64,000 bases of DNA, taken from Cunninghamella blakesleeana. Its lineage: Eukaryota > Mucoromycota > Mucoromycetes > Mucorales > Cunninghamellaceae. Made by a program: the position numbers and the translations under genes. Shown in pieces: positions 19,452 to 31,028 of the stretch (position 1 is the stretch's first letter; each line of letters begins with the position of its first letter). The notes under the pieces were generated by a model that saw nothing but the letters and a program-made list of their open reading frames with translations, had not been told where the DNA came from and did no database searches. The stretch is from the NCBI GenBank assembly GCA_017871115.1, contig JAFCIZ010000001.1:1221501-1285500 (forward strand). Reading direction: 5' to 3'.

Positions 19452-22182
19452 TTACTGAGGATAGTAAGATGAATGTGGAGAATAATAATGCTGTTGAGGT
19501 TTATTCCCATAGTTAGATGATGAGGAAGGAGGTTGATATGGACGATGTGGACGATGTGGTGGCAGTGATGAAGAAGAAGAGGAAGGAGGAGGACGTTGGA
19601 AAGGCTGATGAGGAGGAGCAGGTTGATAAGGTTGTTGATGTGATTGGTAATATTGTGTTGTAGAAGGTGAAGCATAATAATTTTGTTGATAATTTTGAGT
19701 TTGTTGTTGTGAAGGATGATGTTGTTGTTGTTGGTAATGGTGATGTTTATGTTGGTATGTAGAAGAAGGAGAAGAAGAAGGAGAGGAGGTAGGATATGGA
19801 TAATAAGCTTGTTGTTGTGCTTGTGCTTGTGGTTGCACAGGTGAATGATGCTGTTGAAAAGATGAATGATGTTGTTGAATAGGTGCATGGTGTTGATGTT
19901 GAATAGGTGCATGATGTTGATGTTGAACAGGTGGGAAATGCTGTTGAATAGGTACATTATGTTCTTGTTGTTGAACAGGTGAATGATGGTGTTGCTTTTG
20001 GCTCGGTGGATATTGTGAGTGAGCATGAGAATTATGTTGCTGTTTTTGCGGTTTTGAAATAACTAATACACCTAAAAAGATGTCCGATTTGCGTTGAATT
20101 TCATCCACACGAACCATATATAACCAATCAGGAATCCGTTCGGTTTTATATAAAGGTAATAAATAAAAATCTTTTATTTTTGTTTTATTATGAGCCACTA
20201 CACCATATCTTTGCCTTGATTCAAAATAATTAAGTAGCGTTTGCATTTGTCTTTCATTCCCATTCCCATCTTCTGAAAACACTTGTAATAAAACCACTTC
20301 ACGCGATGTTGACTGTTGTGTACTTTCTATATATTTAGATGCTACATCTGTACGAATTCGTCCTTCAATCCACATCCCAGGCGATAAAATATCATTCCAT
20401 TCCTCCGTTGTTAATGGTCTTCCACCCAATTGTCTTGCTTTTGCATCAAACATTGCTACTTCAGGCATATTCACTTTTCCTTGCCATATGATCGGATTCT
20501 TTTCTTGCAAGTCATCCTTGTTTTCTTCACCTCCAAATCGTCTTTCTATAAGTGTATCATCTTCTCCAATTTCTAATTGTATATCATCATCGTCATCACC
20601 AAGTAGTGCTTCTAAATCTACATTACTTTTCTTTGTTTTAATGGATGTGCTGGATGGTATTGTTGAATCGGTTTGTGTTTTGTTGGCATCAATCCCCAAG
20701 TGTTTCCATACATCTGCCACAGCATGGTTAGCATGTTGAGTTGTAGGCGTTGTATCCCCAGTGATTGATGATGATGTAGACGATGGAGCGTTTTTTTTCT
20801 GATAAGAATCATCTGAATCATTTAATTTATTTTCCATTTTATTATTTTCATTGATCATAGTTGATGTTGTATCGTGTTTATTGTTTTCGGAAAAGGTAGA
20901 TGATGTTGTTGTAATGGAAGAGGAAGAAGAATTTCTTGTATGAATACCTTTTTCTCTTTCCTTTTCCCTTTCTTGCTGTAGTTGTGTTGTAGGTTTTTGT
21001 TGATGTTGATGATCATCATTTCTTGATACCATGATAATATCGCCTTTATGAGTCTTTTTAATAAATGGTAGGTTTTCAATTTTAAGAACGGAGTTTTTAA
21101 TGCTTTTTTCACGAAGAGATTCAGCCATAGATTTTAATTCAGGATTTGCCATATCTTCTGCCGACATTTGAGCAAGCTCTTCTGGTTTTAAATCACCACG
21201 TACTACATGAAGTTGGAATTCTTTATTTGCTTTATCTTTTAAATTATATAAAAGAGATCGTATTTTGGTTTTATATTTTGTTCCACACACTTTTTTATTA
21301 TTATTATGTTCTTCTACTAATTCTTCTGCTAGTTGTATAAAAAAACCGTTCTCTATGTCGGTGGCTATCGATTCGGCTATTTCTAAAGGTGTATGAGCTA
21401 TTTGTGTTGCTAGCGCTTCCGGTAATTCATCCATAGCATTGGTAAGAAGAGGTATCAAGGTGCTTGTTAATGTTTTAATAACATTTTTACGTGTAGGATC
21501 AATGTATTCTTTTGTTTTCTTTTTTTTCACAATAGCTTCTATAGGTGTAGTAGGTGTAGTAGGTGTAGCAGGTGTAGCAGGGGTAGCAGGGGTAGCAGGT
21601 GGACTTGAATTAGGTGTGCTTTCATTGGTAGTAGTAGCAGTGGTAGTTGCTGTAGTTTTTGTTGTTGGTATGTCAATGTTTGTTATATTTTTATCAGTTA
21701 TTGCTGTTGCTTTTATTCTCTTTTCTTTTATTTTTTGTACTTTATTTATATGAGTTGGTTCAGCGGGGCGTGTTTTGTTAGTATCTAATCTAGCACAGAC
21801 ATCACTACAATACGAATCTGCACGTGTATGATTATTACAAGTTGATAACAGGCATTTGTTTTGACTTTTTGTTTGGCGAGTTGAAGTTTTGGTCTATAAA
21901 GATAATATTTTTACATACAATAAAATAATAATAAATATATAATAGGTGAGAAAAAAAAAAAGAAAACGAAAGAAAAAAAAATTGTATTTTTTTTTAAATA
22001 CCTTATTTTCATGCTTGATTGAGTTATTATCGGAATTTACACTAGCAGTTTCATCTAGAAAAAAATAAAATAAATATAATATTAATTCCTTTTAATATAT
22101 TATTTTTAAATAAATTGATTAGGCTAGCAGTAAAGTTTTATTTTTTTTTCATAGTGTATTGTAGAATTATATAGTTCAAGTA

Positions 22183-22213
<31 letters not shown>

Positions 22214-22547
22214 TACATATATTACTTGTATATATATATTCTTCTACCATTGGAGACTATTCATTTTTCAAATAATACATTACACTTATATACTTATCAT
22301 ATACCAGTAAATACATGAGTAATAAAAAATAAAATGAAATAGTAATAATAATAAATGTAGAATACAAATGGTTGAATAAAAAGGATATATTAAAATATTT
22401 TGAAAATATATAAAAAAGCAATAAATGATCATAATAATAATAATAATAAAAGTAAATATATACTATAAAGTGTATGATAAAATAATGTACAAAGAATACA
22501 ATATGCTACTACTAATTACGAATTTAACAGTATTTCATAATCATTAA

Positions 22548-22579
<32 letters not shown>

Positions 22580-24010
22580 CTTATATATAACTGTTATATT
22601 GTATTTCTTTTTTTTTTTTCTCTTTTGCCATCCCAAGTATCGTATAATCAAGGTTTTTTCATATATACATACATACATACATATATATATATATATAAGT
22701 TAATAATGCTATAAGACTTAATGATAAAAAAATAAACTAGAATCTATTGTTTATCAATAAGGTTCTTATATAGCTTACATATGCTCATATATATACATAT
22801 ATACATATATATATATGTTATAAACCGATATACTTTTTTAACCATGATATATTAATATATATATATATATATATATATGTATATTCATAATTATATAAAA
22901 AATAAAACCTATACTGCTAACCCACATTTATATTTCATATTTTTATTATTATTATTATAAACTTACCTTGTTTGCATTTATCACATGTCCAGTCCATATT
23001 TTCCACCTCATCAGGGTCCAAATTAACACAGGAACAATGAAACCTAATATGAATATTTGATATATATATATAAATATAATGATGATAATTTTCCTCATTC
23101 TTTTCTTTTCTTTTCTTCTTTTTATAATAAAAATAAAATAAAAATATACATACCATTCTTTACAGTCATCACATTGAACCATAGGTTGACCATCATAGGG
23201 CTTTTGACATAAACAATATAGTTTTTTTGTACGTTTCTTTTTTGCTAAAGGAGGTGTAGCTTCTTTTTTAGTTTCTGAAGTTGATAATCGTCTTTTTGAT
23301 CGTGTCACCATTTGTTTTTCTTCTACTACTTGTTCTACTTTTTGTTTCTCAATATCATTATCATTTTTAGCATCATGATCATCCATTAGTTGTTGTTGAA
23401 GATGAACATTAGCTAAAGATACAGTGGCTTCCATATTTGGAGTAGTTGTTTGGGATTGATGTGCATTATTTTCATTGCTATTGCTATTGGCATCCATTGA
23501 TGTTAAAAAAGCATTTGTAGTAGTAGTATTAGTAGTATTAGTGGTAGTATTCGTTGATTCAGTATTATTAGTTAAACTAAGGAACTGAGGAGCTAAAAAA
23601 TCAGGTAAATAATTGACAGCCGCAGCGGCAGCCGCTTGAGCCAATTCAGCTTGGGAGAGTGGTTCAGTAGTTTGTGAAGCTAATAAATTCCATTGTGAAG
23701 TATCACCAAAGTTAAATACAAATTGATCTAAACTAGGAATAGGCTGAGTGGTCATGACAGAGGAACCTTTATCAAATCCATTGGACATAGTTGTTATTGT
23801 AGTTGAAGGTGTTGTAGTTGTAATTGATGAAGTTGTCAAAGGTATATTGCCATCAGTAAGTGGAGTATTATTATTATTATTATTGTTATTATTATTATTA
23901 TTTGTATTTGTATTTGTAATTGTATCATGACTCATGGATAATATTTCTTGGAAATCTTGAGTTGAACCATCTGAATGAGGTTGTAAATTCAAGTAATCAT
24001 CAATATCCAT
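19452..24010 (-). CDS. BYE1: BYE1-like transcription factor: PHD finger, TFIIS central domain, SPOC domain
   Basis: Four exons: 23154-24010, 22967-23043, 22002-22054 and 19452-21893, giving 1142 residues. The N-terminus is Asn/Thr-rich. The PHD finger (C266, C268, C280, C283, H288, C291, C306, C309; Cys4-His-Cys3) is completed only after splicing at W286. A second cluster, KCLLSTC...YCSDVC (about 350-372), follows. The TFIIS middle domain (about 455-590, with YKTKIRSLLYNLKDK) and the SPOC domain (about 794-934, with IIWQGKVNMPEV) come next, then a 200-residue Gln/His/Pro/Ser-rich tail. This is the Bye1/PHF3/DIDO layout. By family, it binds RNA polymerase II and methylated histone H3. There is no TFIIS C-terminal zinc ribbon, so RNA-cleavage stimulation is not expected. 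It is divergent from MRI1 (260 bp). Intron 2 is unusually long. Confidence 0.9.
22055..22966 (-). other. Long (912-nt) intron 2 of the BYE1-like gene with AT palindromes
   Basis: Most introns here are 50-180 nt, so this one stands out. It holds several alternating AT/AC/GT tracts, one a long inverted repeat with CAAGTAATATAT and ATATATTACTTG arms at about 22178-22228. No ORF or RNA gene was recognised inside it. Splicing across it keeps the frame (KCKQ joined to DETASVNSD). Confidence 0.65.
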
Positions 24011-24271
24011 TAAATATTATGAAAATAAATATATATGAATAAATAAAAAAAATATAATTTTGTTAATATATATAGCTAGAGAAATAAAATAAAAAAGGAA
24101 GAGGAGTGAAAAAAAACAAAGCTTGAAAAAAAAAATATCTTTTTATGGCTTTTCAGTCACATCAATTTTTAAAAAGGCGAGCTTTTTTTCCGATAATTTT
24201 TTTTCTTTTTTCCTTTCCCTTTTTTTTTTTTAAACTATTTTATTGATAAGGAATTGAACTGTCTTAAAATA
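24011..24271. promoter_or_regulatory. Bidirectional promoter region between the BYE1-like gene and MRI1
   Basis: The two start codons are 261 bp apart and diverge, so both promoters must lie in or near this stretch. It contains GTCACATCAATTTTTAAAAA and T-rich runs. No TATA box could be assigned to one side. Confidence 0.6.
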
Positions 24272-25711
24272 ATGAGTGGTAAATAACTATGTTTATTATT
24301 ATGATTATTATTATTATTATAAATGATATATAAATGGTATATAAATGATATATTTATATATTGTATGTAATGATTTTATATTTATTTACTAATTTCTATT
24401 TGCTTTCTTTTTCTTATTCTTTTTTTTTTGTATTAATTTATAATCATATATAAATAGGAAAAACCTTAGAAGCTATCAAATATGTCCCTGGTGATTTATT
24501 GATCCTTAATCAATTAGCTTTACCCCATGAGACCATTTATGAAAAGGTAGAAACAGTTCAAGACGGTCATGCTGCCATCAAGACCATGAAAACACGTGGG
24601 GCACCTGCTATTGCTATTGTTGCTGCATTATCTTTAGCTGTAGATGTCACTCATCGTCATAAAAATGGTGAATTTAAATCAGTTCAAGATGCTTTTCAAT
24701 TTTTAAAGGAATCCATTGATTATTTAAAAACATCACGTCCTACTGCTGTGAACTTATTTGATGCGGCTGCTAAATTGATGGCACTTATTCAAGAAACGGC
24801 TGATAAGACTTCTGATCCAGATACCGTGGTGCAAGCATATGTTCAAGCAGCAGAAAGAATGTTAATTGATGATGTTCAAGATAATAAAAATATTGGTAGA
24901 TTTGGAGCTGAATTTATTGTCAAGAATGTTAAAAATAAAGATGAAATCAGTGTTTTAACTCATTGTAATACAGGGTAAAGTATTATTTTTTTTTTAATAA
25001 AAATATAGAGATAAAAAAAAAGGAAGGGAAAAGAAAAAGAAATCTGAACAGCTCATATATATCCCTTCCCCCTCTTTTTTTTTTTATTGGTGTACCCACA
25101 GATCATTAGCCACAGCTGGATGGGGTACAGCCTTAGGTATTATTCGTGATTTGCATGCAAATGGAGATTTAAAACATGCTTATTGTACAGAAACACGGCC
25201 CTATAACCAAGGATCACGTTTAACAGCTTATGAATTAGTATATGAAAACATTCCCGCCACTTTAATCTGTGATTCCATGGCCTCAGCATTATTACATCAA
25301 AATCCTCAGGTACAAGCTATTATTGTAGGTGCTGATCGAGTTGCTGCCAATGGTGATACAGCAAATAAGATCGGAACCTATCAATTAGCCATCACTGCCA
25401 AATATCATGGTATTCTTTTTATTGTTGCAGCACCTTCTACTTCTATTGATTTAAAAACAAAAACTGGGAAAGAGATTGTGATTGAAGAAAGACCTGCAGA
25501 TGAATTAGTAAATGTATCTGGAATTCAGTTTATAGATGGTAAACCTACACCTACTTCGGTTCGCACAGCTGCTAAAGATATTGGTGTTTGGAATCCTAGT
25601 TTTGATGTTACACCTAGCTCTTTAATTTCTGCTATTGTTACAGAAAAAGGTACTGCTGTGAAAAAAGATGGTCAAAATGAATTTGATATGACATCTTTCC
25701 TTCAACATTAA
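24272..25711 (+). CDS. MRI1: Methylthioribose-1-phosphate isomerase (methionine salvage)
   Basis: Three exons, 24272-24278, 24458-24974 and 25102-25711, giving 377 residues. Exon 1 codes only for Met-Ser and one base of Gly. The enzyme belongs to the eIF2B-like family and converts 5-methylthioribose-1-phosphate to methylthioribulose-1-phosphate in the cytosol. Signatures are [16 protein letters not shown] near residue 50, [18 protein letters not shown] (catalytic Cys, rebuilt across intron 2) and [19 protein letters not shown] (catalytic Asp). Length matches the family. The C-terminus is complete (FDMTSFLQH). It is distinguished from the related eIF2B subunits by the HCNTG and [11 protein letters not shown] motifs. 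Confidence 0.96.
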
Positions 25712-26081
25712 ATTAACAATAATAAAAGAATCATAATCATCATTATTATCATACATCAATGACAAATAAACAACATTTTCTAATCTGTATTTGTAATAAA
25801 AAAATTCTTTTTTTTAAATATATATGTATATAAATATATATCACTTGGATCATGCACTCTAAATTAAAACCTTACAAACACATAAATAAAATGATAGTAT
25901 AGAAAAAAACAATAGAGTTGAAAAGAAAAAAAAGCTGAGATGAATTATATAGCGTGAATACTTGTAGGTTTTTTGGTTTATTAATAAGTAATAATAATAA
26001 TAAAAAGAACTTTTTTTATAGAGTTGTTCAAAACGTTTTTATTGTATTTGTTTGGACGGATTTAAATAAAAAAAACTTCTT
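25712..26081. other. Convergent spacer between MRI1 and RPS28
   Basis: About 370 bp of A/T-rich 3' flanking DNA for two converging genes. No gene or repeat of note. Confidence 0.75.
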
Positions 26082-26752
26082 TTAACGGAGACGACGAGCT
26101 TCACGTTCAGATTCCAAAAGGCAAAGAATATCGTTTTCACGAACAGGACCCTTTACGTTACGAATAATACTACGGTTGGTATCGTCCATGAATTCAACAC
26201 GAACTTGAGTAACACCACCACGAGAACCGGTACGGCCGAGAACTTTAATAACTCTGGCAAGCTTGACAGGGGTCTTTTGAGAATCCTATTTAAATAATAA
26301 TAATAGTTGATATTTAGTATAAGTATCTATCTATTTATCTATTTCCACTTCAAACTTTTTTCCTATTTTACACTTTTCTATATATATAATATTTTATTTT
26401 ATTTTATTTTTTGATATGAAGGAAATAACGAATATCGATTTATACATATGTATGTATGTATATATATATATACACATATATATTATTTGCTAAATAGGAC
26501 TATTATATCTTGTATTAAAAAGTAATAATGATATCCTTTTTTTTTGGTAGGTGATCGTTTTCCATTATTCATTCAAAAATAAAATAAAATAAAATATTAT
26601 ATATATAAAAAGGCATTATTCATATCCATCCATCCATCCATCCGATCTAATCCATCATCCTTTGTTCTTTTCGTTTGATATTGAATCCATCTTTTGAATA
26701 AATCATGTTTAAATAAATATATTCGATTGATCATTTTCTATATACGCACCAT
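26082..26752 (-). CDS. RPS28: 40S ribosomal protein S28 (eS28)
   Basis: Exon 1 is just the ATG (26750-26752), followed by a 464-nt intron (26286-26749, donor GTGCGT). Exon 2 (26082-26285) codes for the remaining 67 residues, giving 68 in total, the usual size. The sequence [20 protein letters not shown], then [22 protein letters not shown] and [12 protein letters not shown], is almost that of yeast Rps28. The protein sits near the mRNA exit channel and helps small-subunit assembly. It is followed upstream by RPL36 in the same orientation. An intron directly after the start codon is common in ribosomal protein genes, often with regulatory function; here that is inference. Confidence 0.96.
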
Positions 26753-27695
26753 GTTAATTTTTCAAAAAAAAGAGGAGGTTGTAATTATCTATAAGTATTG
26801 TTTAAAATATAATCCATCCCAAATTTTATATTTAAATTCCGCCACTTTTTTTTAAAAAATAAAAATAAAATAGTAATTTCAACTTATTGTATTTCTTTTT
26901 CTTTCCCTCTCTCTCTCTTTCAATTAATTAATTATTCATAATAATAGTAATAATAGAAATAATAATAATATAATAGTTTATCCTCTATATATATGTTTTT
27001 AAATTTATTAAAACTAGAAAAAGCGAATATAGTATAATACCTTTATAAATAAAAAAACTTATTTCTACTTATAATAATCTACACTATGATTTTTTTTTTT
27101 TTTTTTTGATACATATATTTAAAATGAATTACACCTTTAAATCTTAATAGTTTTTTTTAATAATAATTAAAGTTTGTATCAAACAGTGTTATTTTGTTTC
27201 ATCATATATCGTTGCTTTATAGATTTATTATTATTCGATAATATTTTTAATTGGGCTATCCTTATGCTCTTTAGATCGAATCGGATAACCTTGCTCACTT
27301 TTTCTTATTTAAAAAATAAATATATTTGATTTATATATAAATCACTATTTTTTAACAAGTATGTTTGGATGAATCTATGCATATATGTATATACTTTTTT
27401 TTATCTATTTTTGCCGCCTTTTTCTTTATTTTTTTTTTATCAATATTTAAACAGCTATTCCTTTTTTTAAATACACTTTGAACATATTGCTTCATATTTT
27501 ATAGAAATAAATCACTATTTTTTTTTCACTTAATACACGTTTGAAAAAATAAATAAAAAAACGATACTTTCTATTATCATCATCATGTGAAGAAGAGGTC
27601 TTAATTTATTTTTCGTTGACGTTGTTTATAGATGTGACATATAGTATTTTTTTATATATTTATAAAAAAAGAGATTAAAAGGTTGTTACATTAAT
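26753..27695. other. Spacer holding the RPS28 promoter and RPL36 3' end
   Basis: About 940 bp, A/T-rich. A more complex patch around 27240-27295 contains GGCTATCC and GGATAACC, related in inverted orientation, and could be part of the RPS28 promoter. No gene was seen. Confidence 0.5.
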
Positions 27696-28363
27696 TTAAG
27701 AGCGTCTGCTTAAAGCAATAACGGAGGTTAATTCGTCAATCTTCTTCTTGGAACGGAGGAAAGTACCAAGCTATAGAAAATAAACATATATATATAAATA
27801 AACATATCTTTATTATTTTATCTATTAATATTATTATCATAACTTACTCTCTTTTTGGTGAGCTTCTTAGCACGCTTATCCTTGGAGTTCTTGATTAATT
27901 CCATAACACGACGTTCATAAGGAGCGAAACCAGCAACTTCACGAACGATGCTGCGAACAAAAGTGGCACGCTTAGAAGCAGCCTATTTATAATTTAATAG
28001 ATGTTGTAAAGGATAATAGTATATTTTTTTAAAAAGAAAAAGAAAAAAGAAAATCGTTAATATCACCAAGTTTATATGTATATATATATATATATTCATT
28101 CACTTTGACTCATTTTTATTTTATTTTTTTTCCAATACAATCCATTCAAATTGATATTCCATTATAATTTTTCTTTTTTTTTTTTTTAATAAAATCCAAT
28201 CCATCCATCCATCCATTGATTTTTTTTTCATCCAATATAATAAAATCATCTATTCAATACGTACACCTTGACGGTAAGAAGGCTTTTGCTTTAATTCACG
28301 GCGAGTGGTGATATGACCTTTGTTGAGACCAACAGCAATACCAGACTTTTGTTGAGGAGCCAT
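27696..28363 (-). CDS. RPL36: 60S ribosomal protein L36 (eL36)
   Basis: Three exons, 28265-28363, 27848-27982 and 27696-27770, encoding 102 residues. Family-specific blocks are [10 protein letters not shown] near the start, [30 protein letters not shown] (the first Gly-Ala junction is formed by splicing at GGT|GCT), then [25 protein letters not shown]. The C-terminus ([14 protein letters not shown]) is slightly variant but complete. It is a large-subunit protein that assembles in the nucleolus. It is divergent from the four-UBL gene with a 204-bp shared upstream region and in tandem with RPS28. Confidence 0.95.
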
Positions 28364-28567
28364 TTGATTTATCAAAAGAAAGAGGAGGAAATTAAAAAAA
28401 AAAATTCAAAAAGGGCTAATAATCAATTGTATTGAGAGGGGAGAAAAAAATTTAAAGTCCGGATAAAAAAATCCGGACCTTTTCTACATTTATTTTTACA
28501 ATCATTTTATGTTAATATTCTATTTAAAACTGTATATAAATAAATTAAAAATAATAAAAAAAAGCAC
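28364..28567. promoter_or_regulatory. Bidirectional promoter region between RPL36 and the UBL-repeat gene
   Basis: Only 204 bp separate two divergent start codons. The segment includes an imperfect inverted repeat around AGTCCGGATAAAAAAATCCGGACC (described by its arms GTCCGGA and TCCGGAC at about 28458-28479). A shared regulatory site is possible; no factor is assigned. Confidence 0.6.
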
Positions 28568-30667
28568 ATGTTAAAATTATATATCAAGACAGGATTTCAA
28601 GATATTTTACCAGTAGAAATCAATTCTACCGATTCCATATTATGTTTAGAAGCTATGATATTAGAAAAAATGTGTTTACAATATAACTCTGAAATTCTAG
28701 ATCATAATAAACGTATCAGTGATTATGATGTCAAAACAAATAGTATCATGACATTTCGTATTCGACCTAAATTAACCTATACCTTATATATTAAAATGGT
28801 AACCGGAAAAACTTTGACCATAAAAGTGAAAAGAACTGATACGTTAGCCATGGTAAAAACGAAAGTAGAAGTACAAGAACAGGTTTCTCTTTTAAATCAA
28901 TTGTTTTTTTTAAATGGGTATTTATTAAGTGAATGGGATAGACCTTTAGTGAATTATGGAATCAATAGCGATGCATTATTAGAACTCATATATTTCTCTC
29001 CTACTTCTACTTCAATTACAAATGATACTAATACTAATAATAAGAGTATACTGAAGCCAATAGCAATACCACCTTCAACACAGCAACCACCAGCAGCAAT
29101 TATGACAGACTTTAATAATAATAATCAATTAGACAATAATCAAAAGATACGACCGAATATAAATAGTTGTAATGGTATGGAACATCAAAATAAAGACGTG
29201 ATTTCAACTAGTAACACAAGCTATTGTCATAACAATAATAACAACAGCATGAATCAGCACCATAAAAATGTGAACCAACCTAATACTATGAACCGACCTA
29301 AAAATATAATCATTAGTAATAATAATAATAATAACAATAATAATGCTAACCAGTTGAATAGCACCCTTATTAATACCATAAAACAAGTTATACCAAAAAA
29401 ATACCAGTGTTCAACATCATCTTCATCAACTTTAATACCATCTAAAGCAACCAAATCAATGCCAACACCAGTTACTGTTGTTACTACACAAATCAACTCA
29501 ATAAAAGAAGTGCAATCAAAAATAGTTTTATCAAATGGCCCTAATGAACTACCATTATCTAAAAATAAGTATTCAACCACTACAGCACTATCAATGGAAT
29601 CTTCACCACCAACACCACCACCAAAATCCATAACGAATGATATTTTAGTTAAAGTCAATGTGTATTCCAATATGGAGATAGAAATAGCCATGAAACAAGA
29701 TGCCAAAGTAATTTCTTTAAAAAACCGAATTTGTGATCATACAAATATCATCCCACAAATGCAAGGACTTACGTATAAAGGCCTTAGGCTGCAAGATAAT
29801 AAAAAATTGATTGAATATGGAATTAACAATGGATCTTTAATTGATATGTTGGCATTACCTCCTCCTATACGAAAAAGGAAAGCTTCTACTGAACCTAATG
29901 GAGCGAATTCTAAAATACCAACTACTACTACAACAATGGCTCCTTCTTTTACACCTATAAATAACAGTAATAATATAAATAATGAAAGAGCAGTATTAAA
30001 AAACGATAAACAAGAACTTAAAGCACTCTCTTCAACAACAATAACAGCGGCAAATAAAAGAAATTCATTGACTGATGTTTATATTAATTTAATTTCTTCA
30101 GAAGAAGAAAATAATGATGACGGTAATCAAATGGAAGTGAATAAAAAAAGGAAAAAGAATAAACAAAAAGGATCTGGATCTACAATAACAACAGCAACCA
30201 GTTCTTTAAATATGAATATTGATGATAAAAATGGCAACATTAATGCTAATACTAATGACCAGGGTGAAAATATGGACATAGATACGGATACCATGCCATC
30301 TAATGACCTGCTAAAACCGTCTTCTTCAACTTCAACAGTATCTTCTTCCGCCTCTTCCTCTTCTTCTCAACAATCATATTCCACACCTCCCTCGCAAATT
30401 AAAGAATATGAAGATGAAGAAAGTGAAAACGAAAATGAAAATGAAATTAAAATTAAAATCAAATCGACCAATGGGATAATAAAAGAAATAAAAGTGGGTG
30501 TAATGGGGTCATTATTAGATGTCATGAAGGAAATAGAGAAAACAAACAAGATTCCTATAAAAGGGCAAAAGTATATATTTGGCGGTACTACACTTTCAAG
30601 GCATAGTCTAGTTAAAGATTTATATTTAGATAAAGATTCAATAGTACATTTTTTAGGTGATTTTTAA
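28568..30667 (+). CDS. Protein with four ubiquitin-like domains linked by low-complexity segments
   Basis: An intronless 699-residue ORF. Four ubiquitin-like domains can be seen: residues 1-67, 70-142 (with MVTGKTLTIKVKRTDTLAMV, close to the ubiquitin start), about 357-428 (ILVKVNVYSNMEIEIAMKQD...GLTYKGLRLQDNKKLIEYGI) and about 625-699 (IKIKIKSTNGIIKEIKVG...YIFGGTTLSRHSLVKDL). The linkers are rich in Asn, Thr, Ser and Pro with trinucleotide-type repeats. A basic KKRKKNKQK stretch near 526 may be a nuclear signal. The protein ends with LGDF just after the last domain, so there is no C-terminal Gly-Gly for conjugation. The domains diverge strongly from each other. I do not recognise a named protein with this layout; a scaffold for ubiquitin receptors is one speculation. 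Confidence 0.8.
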   Translation: MLKLYIKTGFQDILPVEINSTDSILCLEAMILEKMCLQYNSEILDHNKRISDYDVKTNSIMTFRIRPKLTYTLYIKMVTGKTLTIKVKRTDTLAMVKTKVEVQEQVSLLNQLFFLNGYLLSEWDRPLVNYGINSDALLELIYFSPTSTSITNDTNTNNKSILKPIAIPPSTQQPPAAIMTDFNNNNQLDNNQKIRPNINSCNGMEHQNKDVISTSNTSYCHNNNNNSMNQHHKNVNQPNTMNRPKNIIISNNNNNNNNNANQLNSTLINTIKQVIPKKYQCSTSSSSTLIPSKATKSMPTPVTVVTTQINSIKEVQSKIVLSNGPNELPLSKNKYSTTTALSMESSPPTPPPKSITNDILVKVNVYSNMEIEIAMKQDAKVISLKNRICDHTNIIPQMQGLTYKGLRLQDNKKLIEYGINNGSLIDMLALPPPIRKRKASTEPNGANSKIPTTTTTMAPSFTPINNSNNINNERAVLKNDKQELKALSSTTITAANKRNSLTDVYINLISSEEENNDDGNQMEVNKKRKKNKQKGSGSTITTATSSLNMNIDDKNGNINANTNDQGENMDIDTDTMPSNDLLKPSSSTSTVSSSASSSSSQQSYSTPPSQIKEYEDEESENENENEIKIKIKSTNGIIKEIKVGVMGSLLDVMKEIEKTNKIPIKGQKYIFGGTTLSRHSLVKDLYLDKDSIVHFLGDF

Positions 30668-30844
30668 AAAAAAATGTTGTAAATTATTTTTTATTTTATA
30701 TATTTGTAAATAAATCAAATTATGTAATGTTAATTAATTATTATCATTCTTATTATTTTATTTTAAAAAAATGAGTGAATAAATAAATAAAAAATGACAA
30801 TATATTAAAACTTTAAAGAATAAGTATATATGTAAAAGATAAGA

Positions 30845-30876
<32 letters not shown>

Positions 30877-31028
30877 TATATATATATATAAAGTATACAA
30901 TAATAATAAGAATAAAAAAATAAAATAAAAAATGCAAATTGGAATATATATATATGTATTTATAGAAAAATCCTATTTACGTAATCATAGGCAAAAATCC
31001 CCCAACTTTATCTTCTTGTTCCAACATT
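30668..31028. other. Convergent spacer with simple repeats
   Basis: About 360 bp between the UBL-repeat gene and the TLC gene. It contains an (ATA)n tract near 30848-30885 followed by (AT)n. No gene was seen. Confidence 0.75.

Noticed and set aside
20488..20739. Plus-strand ORF opposite the BYE1-like gene
   Set aside because: Shadow of the minus-strand coding exon.
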